Positions 33,670 through 38,486 of a stretch of 38,486 bases of DNA are shown one piece after another. The position numbers and the translations under genes are program-made. How positions within the stretch are numbered: position 1 is the first letter of the stretch; each line of letters begins with the position of its first letter. Source of the DNA: Actinomycetota bacterium. GTDB taxonomy: Bacteria; Actinomycetota; Thermoleophilia; Gaiellales; Gaiellaceae. The stretch is from positions 15,221-53,706 of the forward strand of contig PLJC01000023.1 of assembly GCA_003139545.1 (NCBI GenBank), in the 5' to 3' direction. The notes under the pieces were generated by a model, which made no database searches, was not told the DNA's origin, and saw only the letters and a program-made list of their open reading frames with translations.

Positions 33670-34550
33670 GGTCCGCCGTCTCCACTCGTGGGGTCGACAC
33701 CCTCGATCGCGCGGGTGGCGTCACGTGCCGCCGCGCGGAGACGTCCCGCGTATTGTGGCACTTCGGGTCCGGCGAGCGGCTCGGGGAAGCCGAGCAGGGT
33801 CAGGGCGAGGGTGACACGACCCGCGGCGTCGAACACCGGCGCCGCGATCATGCTGAGCCGGTACGAGGCAGCGCGCTCGAGCTCGAGGAGGATGTATTCC
33901 TCGTGGCCGAGCTCGGCGACGATCGGCTCGGCGTCGTCGTGGGCGGCCAGGGTCTGGTCGAGGCGGATCCGCGCCTCGCCCTCGCGCGCGAGGGAGTAGC
34001 CGCGACGCTGCACCGCGCGGATGGCCGCCCGGTACCGGGCGAGGTCGGCCTCGTCGGCGTCGGCGCCGAGGCGCCGGAGCCACCCGTCGATGGCGTCGGC
34101 GCTGGACCAGGCGAGGAAGACGGTCCCGAGCGGCGGCGCGAGCGGCACGCGCTGACCGACCTGGACGGAGAGGCCGACCGGCTGAGGTGTGCCCGTGCGG
34201 GCGAGCATGACGATCTCGTCGCCGAGGACGGTGCTGGCGACGCATTGGATCCCGAGCTCGTCGGCGAGCTCCTGCATCATCGGACGAGCGCTGTCGACGA
34301 CGTCGAAGCTTCGACGCGCCGCGGCGTTGCCGATCGCGACCAGCGCGGAGCCCAGCTGGTAGGTCCGGTCGGTCGGGTGGCGCCGCAGCCAACCCTGGGC
34401 GCTCAGCGCGGTCATGGTGGCGTGCGCGGTCGCCTTGTTCAGGTCGAGGCGTCGGGCGAGCTCCGACACGCCGAACGCCTCGTCGGGTCGGGTGGCGAGG
34501 AACTCCAAGACGGCGACGACGCGATCGACGGCGGGGGCGGGGCGGGCCAT
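33666..34550 (-). CDS. IclR-family transcriptional regulator
   Basis: A 294-residue regulator. A winged helix-turn-helix at residues 8-65 (VDRVVAVLEFLATRPDEAFGVSELARRLDLNKATAHATMTALSAQGWLRR) is followed by a GAF-like effector domain (GIQCVASTVLGDEIVMLARTG, then ALTLLGFPEP). IclR proteins respond to aromatic acids, acyl compounds or sugars and control neighbouring catabolic genes. It directly abuts the SGNH hydrolase stop (0-nt gap) and overlaps the SDR start. It may regulate the operon of which it is part. Confidence 0.93.
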   Translation of the reverse strand: MARPAPAVDRVVAVLEFLATRPDEAFGVSELARRLDLNKATAHATMTALSAQGWLRRHPTDRTYQLGSALVAIGNAAARRSFDVVDSARPMMQELADELGIQCVASTVLGDEIVMLARTGTPQPVGLSVQVGQRVPLAPPLGTVFLAWSSADAIDGWLRRLGADADEADLARYRAAIRAVQRRGYSLAREGEARIRLDQTLAAHDDAEPIVAELGHEEYILLELERAASYRLSMIAAPVFDAAGRVTLALTLLGFPEPLAGPEVPQYAGRLRAAARDATRAIEGVDPTSGDGGP

Positions 34551-35555
34551 TCAGCGACCGCCGGGGTCGATGGCGTCGCGCACGGCCCGGCCGAACACGG
34601 CGGCGAGCGTGCGGTGCCCGTCGTCGCCGGGGTGGATCCCGTCCGCGAGGTCGCCGGGGGCGAGGAGGGTGCCGCCCGGGACCAGGGTGAGGTGATCGTC
34701 GCCGGCGGCGCGCCGCTCGGTGGCGACGTCCTCGATCGCTGCCCGCAGGTCGGCGAGCGTCGCGCCGAGCGCGTTGGGGGTGGCCTCGGCGTCGGGGCGC
34801 ACGACCGGGCTGGTGACCACGATCGGGGTGTGGGGGTGGCCGTGGCGGATGAGGGTGAGGAACGCCCGGGTGCCCTCGCGCAACAAGGCGGCCGAGAACG
34901 GGACACGAGACCAGCAGTTCGTGCCGTGCGAGATCGAGATGACCGCGGCGGGCAGGTGGGCGAGCTGCTCGGCAGTCGCGAGCTCGCCGCGCGCCGCGCC
35001 GGCGTAACCGAGGTTGATGACGTCGAGGCCTCGGTCCCGCCCCACGATCGCGGGCCAGGCCCCCGCCGGGCTCGACGCCACCCAACCCTCGGCGATCGAG
35101 TCGCCGTAGGCGAGCCAGCGAGGCTGATCGGGTGGGGGGGCGACGGCGCCACCGATCGGGGTGATCGAGTCAACCACGGGCCGCATCGCCTCGGGGAGAT
35201 AGACGATGACGCGCTCGTCGGGGTCGCCCGTGCCGAGGGTGAGGCGGGCGGTGCCCGCGCCGAGCTGGGCCGGGGCTTCGTCGACCGGCACCCCGGCCCG
35301 GTAGGCGACGAAGCTCGTCCCCGCGCCCGCGCCGCGGTAGCCGAGGTCGTCGGTGCCCGTGCGGTAGTGGAGCTCGACGGTGGGCGCGTCGCCGACCAGC
35401 TCGAGTCGCACCCCCACCGGGAGCTGCGCGCTGGTGGCGGTGTCGAGGGGCAGCCGAGCGAGGTCTTCGGGGTCTGCCCGCGGGTACGCGACGTCGCCAC
35501 GGGCCGGCCAGGCGCACCCGCGCACGAACCGCTCGGCGGGTTCGGGCCGGTTCAC
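34551..35555 (-). CDS. SGNH/GDSL-family hydrolase with N-terminal jelly-roll-like domain
   Basis: A 334-residue protein. Residues 1-140 are beta-rich, resembling the carbohydrate-binding jelly-roll of CE-type esterases. The hydrolase domain has block I AYGDSIAEGW (nucleophile Ser153), NLGYAGAARGE (Gly block), SHGTN (Asn213) and the C-terminal DGIHPGDDGH (Asp/His pair). All four blocks are present, so it is probably an active esterase/deacylase. There is no signal peptide, so it is likely cytoplasmic. It lies 19 nt downstream of the luciferase-like gene and directly upstream of the IclR gene, likely one operon. Confidence 0.92.
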   Translation of the reverse strand: MNRPEPAERFVRGCAWPARGDVAYPRADPEDLARLPLDTATSAQLPVGVRLELVGDAPTVELHYRTGTDDLGYRGAGAGTSFVAYRAGVPVDEAPAQLGAGTARLTLGTGDPDERVIVYLPEAMRPVVDSITPIGGAVAPPPDQPRWLAYGDSIAEGWVASSPAGAWPAIVGRDRGLDVINLGYAGAARGELATAEQLAHLPAAVISISHGTNCWSRVPFSAALLREGTRAFLTLIRHGHPHTPIVVTSPVVRPDAEATPNALGATLADLRAAIEDVATERRAAGDDHLTLVPGGTLLAPGDLADGIHPGDDGHRTLAAVFGRAVRDAIDPGGR

Positions 35556-35574
35556 GGGCCGGGCTCGCCCCGCT

Positions 35575-36714
35575 TCACCGGGTGGTCACCGAGACGTCGG
35601 TGGTGACGTCGTGGCGGGCCAGCTCGGGGATGAGCTCGGTGCCGAGCAGCTCGATGGTCCGCAGGACCGACTCGTGGGAGAGATACCCGAACTGCACGTA
35701 GCAGATCAGCTGATCAACGCCGAGGTTGGCATAGCGCAGCATCTTCTCGAGGCAGCGCTGCGGGTCGCCGACGATGATCATGTCCGCGTCGTCGAACTCG
35801 TGCGCGTCGAAGTTCCCCTCGAGTTGGCGTTGGAGGAGCGGGAACGTCCGGTCGCGCTCCTCGGCGCTCACGTTGGGCAGCTCCCATTCCAGCGTGAACT
35901 CGGCCAGGTTCTTGTACCACCACCACACCGACTCCCAGATCCCGTTGTCCTGGCAGGCGCGCAGCGAGTCGGCGCAGTGCACGAGCGTGTAGGCCGCGAC
36001 CTTGTTCGTCGTGACCCGGGTCAACGGGTCCGGGTGCGCCGCGCCGCGCCGGTACTCGGCGATGTGCTGGGCCATCTTCTCCAGCGGCTGCAGGATCGAG
36101 AACGACAGCAGGCCGAGACCCAGCTGGCCGGCGGTCGCCGCGCTGCCGTCGCTGGTGGCCGCCATCCAGCACGGTGGGTGGGGATCCTGGACGGGCTTCG
36201 GCGTGACCATCCGGCGCGGGAAGTCCAGGTACCGGCCGTGAAACTCGCAGTACTCCTCCTCCCACATCGCGACCACAGCTTCGATCGCCTCGCGCCACTG
36301 GTCGCGGCTCTCGTCTCGCGGGACACCGAACGCGGCTTGCTCCATCGGCGTCGAGCGGCCGGTGCCCCACTCGATCCGTCCGCCCGAGAGGATGTCGGCC
36401 GTGGCCACCTTCTCCGCCACGCGCATCGGCGGGCCGAAGCCGTGCGGCATCAACGTCACGCCGAAGCCCAAGCGGAGCTGTTCGGTGCATTGTGACAGCG
36501 CGCCGATGATCACCTCCGGCGCCGGCGAGTGTGAGCGTCCCTCCCGGAAATGATGCTCGACGTGCCAGCTGCAGTTGAAGCCCAACCGGTCGGCGAGGCG
36601 GATCTGCTCGAATGCCTCCCGGTAGGCGCGCTGCTCGGCCTCGCGTTGCCCGGCGGGGTGGGGCCCCGGCCAGGGTTTGGGCACGTCGATCTCGTAGAGC
36701 AGGTCGAGCTTCAT
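35575..36714 (-). CDS. LLM-class (bacterial luciferase-like) flavin-dependent monooxygenase
   Basis: A 379-residue TIM-barrel enzyme. MKLDLLYEIDVPKPWPGPH, then FEQIRLADRLGFNCSWHVEHHFREG, GALSQCTEQLRLGFGVTLMPH and VAEKVATADILSGGRIEWGTGRS are the canonical class segments, including the WxxEHH-type stretch and the GRIEWGTGRS phosphate/flavin loop. It uses FMNH2 or F420H2 for oxygenation or related redox chemistry on a small molecule. The ATG is preceded by GGAGG and by a promoter with nested inverted repeats, so its expression is likely controlled by a repressor, probably of the TetR type. Head of the LLM, SGNH, IclR, SDR gene string. Confidence 0.93.
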   Translation of the reverse strand: MKLDLLYEIDVPKPWPGPHPAGQREAEQRAYREAFEQIRLADRLGFNCSWHVEHHFREGRSHSPAPEVIIGALSQCTEQLRLGFGVTLMPHGFGPPMRVAEKVATADILSGGRIEWGTGRSTPMEQAAFGVPRDESRDQWREAIEAVVAMWEEEYCEFHGRYLDFPRRMVTPKPVQDPHPPCWMAATSDGSAATAGQLGLGLLSFSILQPLEKMAQHIAEYRRGAAHPDPLTRVTTNKVAAYTLVHCADSLRACQDNGIWESVWWWYKNLAEFTLEWELPNVSAEERDRTFPLLQRQLEGNFDAHEFDDADMIIVGDPQRCLEKMLRYANLGVDQLICYVQFGYLSHESVLRTIELLGTELIPELARHDVTTDVSVTTR

Positions 36715-36724
36715 CCACCCCTCC

Positions 36725-36764
36725 GCGTTCGCTATATCAAACGACTGATCGTTCTAGCGAACGC
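36725..36764 (-). promoter_or_regulatory. Nested inverted-repeat operator/promoter of the luciferase-like operon
   Basis: Outer arms GCGTTCGCTA (36725-36734) and TAGCGAACGC (36755-36764) are perfect 10-bp inverted repeats 20 nt apart. Inside lies AACGA-ctga-TCGTT (36740-36753), a second palindrome. On the minus strand the inner palindrome sits between TTCGCT (-35) and GATATA (-10), 17 nt apart, so a bound repressor would block polymerase. The symmetrical short-arm pattern is typical of TetR-family operators. Confidence 0.65.
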
Positions 36765-36785
36765 TACTGCGCGCGGACGCGGCTG

Positions 36786-36813
36786 GGCCGGCGACCCCGA
36801 GGGGCCGCCGGCC
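36786..36813 (-). terminator. Strong hairpin after the substrate-binding protein gene
   Basis: GGCCGGCG and CGCCGGCC arms, one mismatch, then CCCC/GGGG. About 12 bp of GC stem, 19 nt after the stop of the minus-strand gene; no U-tract. Confidence 0.6.
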
Positions 36814-36832
36814 GCCGCACATCCGCGTGGGC

Positions 36833-38161
36833 TCAGCCCGGCAGAGTGCCGTGCGCCTCGACGATGTTCTTCGGGTTGCAGTCGAAGGTCGCCGGCTTCG
36901 ACGGGTACACCCGCACGAACTTGTCGTTGCGGACCTGCAGGAGCGCGAAGCACGGGCCTTGCTTGTGGCCCCCGACGTCCTCGGGCCCGATCATCCCCTG
37001 CGCGGTGAAGTTGTGCTCCGTCTTGGCCGTGGCGAGGAAGTTCGCGCGTGTGAGGCCGTTGACCCCGTCGGCGGCGACGATCTTCTGCACGACGTCCTGG
37101 AAGAACAGAGCCGCCGTCCAGGCTTGTTGGCCGAAGCCGTCGGCGTTGGCTTTGCCGACCGCCTTCAGGTACGCCGCCACCGGCGGGGAGTCCTTGGCCT
37201 CCTCGAGGGGCACGAACGACGTCTCGATGTAGGTGCCGTTCGCGGCGGGTCCGGCGAGCTGGAGGAACCGCTGGCTGTAGCACGACAGGGAGCAGTCCCA
37301 GATCTTCACCGAGGTGACCCCTTGCTGCTGGGCCTCGAGCCGCATGTCCGCCATGCTCACGTCGTTGCTGCCGCCCCGCACGTACGTCGCGTTGGCACTC
37401 TTGATGGCCGCCGTGATCGGCAGGTAGTCGTTCTGGGTTCCCATGCCGTAGACGTTGAACTCGTGGTCGACCTTCACGCCGAGCTTTTGCGCCGCGAAGA
37501 TGGTCGGCAGCGTCGAGTTGATGGTCGCCGGCAGATCGGCGGGGATCAGGAACATCCCGTGCAGGTTCTTCGTGACGTGCTTCTGGAACCAGTAGTACTC
37601 GCCGCTGTTCTGGAAGAACGTGTGGCCCGACGGGTCACTGAAGTCCTGGGACGGCACGAGGATCGGGAACGAGACCGGTGAGTTCTGCTGGACCGGCTCG
37701 GTGGTCAGCTCCGGGACGTCGGGAAGCCCGGTCGGCTTGCCGTTGATGTCCTTGCAGTTGATCGCGTCGGTCACATTGTTCATGAACAGCGCGGTCGTCC
37801 CCACCGTCGCGAAGTCTTTCGCGCACGCCTGGATGAGGGCGTTGCGAGACTCGTCGGCTGAGAGCTGGCTGTCGTAGAAGTCGACGGCGACCTTGCGGCC
37901 TGCCAGCCCGCCGTGCGCGTTGATGTAGCGCGCGTACGCCTCGATGGCGTCCTCCGAGCCTTTGAACAGGCCCGGGGCGAGCGGCGTGTTCACGTCCGCG
38001 ATGATCGCGATGTGGATCGTCGTCGCAGTGACCCCGATGTCGGTGGCCTTCGGCGCGGGACCCGTGGCGCGTGGCGCCGACGCGAACCCGCTCGACGCCG
38101 CCGCGGTGACGAGCGCTGCCGCCATCCCGACGACGAGCGCGGCTCGGCGAGTCGACCTCAT
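36833..38161 (-). CDS. ABC transporter substrate-binding protein, branched-chain-amino-acid (LivJ/LivK, peripla_BP_6) type
   Basis: A 442-residue exported binding protein. The start is ATG 38161 behind AGGGGGGAAG. The N-terminus MRSTRRAALVVGMAAALVTAAASSGFASA is a signal peptide; no lipobox cysteine is present, so anchorage is unclear. The mature domain opens DIGVTATTIHIAIIADVNTPLAPGLFKGSEDAIEAYARYINAHGGLAGRKVAVDFYDSQLSAD, the type-I periplasmic-binding fold. Such proteins in actinobacteria bind amino acids, but also aromatic acids, amides and other catabolic substrates. No permease or ATPase gene is in view; they may lie beyond the window. It is followed by a strong hairpin. Confidence 0.9.
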   Translation of the reverse strand: MRSTRRAALVVGMAAALVTAAASSGFASAPRATGPAPKATDIGVTATTIHIAIIADVNTPLAPGLFKGSEDAIEAYARYINAHGGLAGRKVAVDFYDSQLSADESRNALIQACAKDFATVGTTALFMNNVTDAINCKDINGKPTGLPDVPELTTEPVQQNSPVSFPILVPSQDFSDPSGHTFFQNSGEYYWFQKHVTKNLHGMFLIPADLPATINSTLPTIFAAQKLGVKVDHEFNVYGMGTQNDYLPITAAIKSANATYVRGGSNDVSMADMRLEAQQQGVTSVKIWDCSLSCYSQRFLQLAGPAANGTYIETSFVPLEEAKDSPPVAAYLKAVGKANADGFGQQAWTAALFFQDVVQKIVAADGVNGLTRANFLATAKTEHNFTAQGMIGPEDVGGHKQGPCFALLQVRNDKFVRVYPSKPATFDCNPKNIVEAHGTLPG

Positions 38162-38341
38162 GGCTTCCCCCCTGTGCTTTTCACCGGCGGCGCCAGCCGG
38201 CGCCCCCCAGGCCCCCAGCATGGTGCATGAGCGGCCCCCGCACCAGGGCAGGGCCACGCCCCGGGCCCGGCCGGGCGAGGCGCCCGGCTCGGGCCGGCCC
38301 ACGCGGGTCGGGAGCCGGCGGGGGCGGGGCGACGCCGCGCC

Positions 38342-38347
38342 TACGCT
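38342..38347 (+). promoter_or_regulatory. -10 box for a leaderless transcript at the right edge
   Basis: TACGCT, 8 nt before GTG 38356. Confidence 0.35.
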
Positions 38348-38355
38348 CCCGAGCC

Positions 38356-38486
38356 GTGCTCGGCTCCGATCCGGTCAGCGACGGCCATCTGATCCGGGTG
38401 CTCCACGAGTTCGTCCAACCCGCCCTCGCGGGATCCGTCGCGCCGCTCGACGAGATCGCGGCGCACCACGTGGCGGGCGAGCCGAT
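38356..38486 (+). CDS. Start of an unidentified gene, truncated by the window edge
   Basis: From GTG 38356 the frame is open to the end: 43 codons beginning VLGSDPVSDGHLIRVLHEFVQPALA and ending HHVAGEP. The start is supported by a TACGCT box just upstream and by divergence from the substrate-binding protein gene. The fragment is too short to identify. Confidence 0.45.
   Translation, partial: MLGSDPVSDGHLIRVLHEFVQPALAGSVAPLDEIAAHHVAGEP

Noticed and set aside
38162..38341. Coding content between the substrate-binding protein gene and the right-edge gene
   Set aside because: GC-rich divergent intergenic DNA with short inverted repeats but no credible ORF or RNA.

Overview
The window is high-GC DNA (roughly 68-70% by eye) with dense, short-spaced genes, GTG/TTG starts, ATGA/GTGA start-stop overlaps and several -10 boxes lying 6-8 nt before a start codon (leaderless mRNAs). 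Together with F420/flavin-type oxidoreductases, P450s and IclR/Lrp regulators this points to Actinomycetota, probably environmental or metagenomic. Base and codon habits change inside the gene at 20077-22092. The left part looks Thermoleophilia-like and the right part Acidimicrobiia-like, so the contig may be chimeric or may carry a recombination boundary; the class-level labels are inference.

Left part. 1-2048: two ATPases of an oligopeptide ABC transporter, the second carrying an unusual membrane domain. 2067-2702: a REP-associated tyrosine transposase flanked by inverted REP-like palindromes. 2714-5579: rsgA, a tiny leader ORF, a membrane beta-propeller protein (candidate anti-sigma) and an ECF sigma factor. 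5567-5956: a PPOX/F420-type oxidoreductase. 5953-11023: an amine-catabolism locus (flavin amine oxidase, divergent Lrp regulator, class III transaminase, amino acid/amine permease). 11164-13550: a SipW-like secretion unit with a small exported protein and a 665-residue fusion of ER-type signal peptidase, DUF5305-like region and RTX-like module. 13551-15448: malic enzyme and CBS protein. 15506-17206: HMG-CoA lyase and a membrane protein. 17145-20040: a four-gene operon (DUF4232-like secreted protein, MaoC hydratase, GNAT, CaiB-type CoA-transferase).

Middle. 20077-22092: a YyaL/SSP411-like thioredoxin-domain protein across which codon usage switches.

Right part. 22096-38486: an uncharacterised protein, an endonuclease/exonuclease/phosphatase-fold enzyme, two cytochrome P450s with a decayed P450 scrap between them, two small membrane proteins, a frameshifted cupin, a carotenoid-cleavage-type oxygenase, a large secreted serine hydrolase, a gene split by an in-frame amber codon, an SDR dehydrogenase with an IclR regulator, an SGNH hydrolase, a luciferase-like monooxygenase behind a nested palindromic operator, a branched-chain-amino-acid-type substrate-binding protein and the start of a further gene. 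This reads as a catabolic region for hydrophobic or aromatic/terpenoid compounds (inference).

No intergenic stretch exceeds about 300 nt; the longest (25024-25310) contains the P450 scrap. I saw no tRNA, rRNA, CRISPR array or replication origin.
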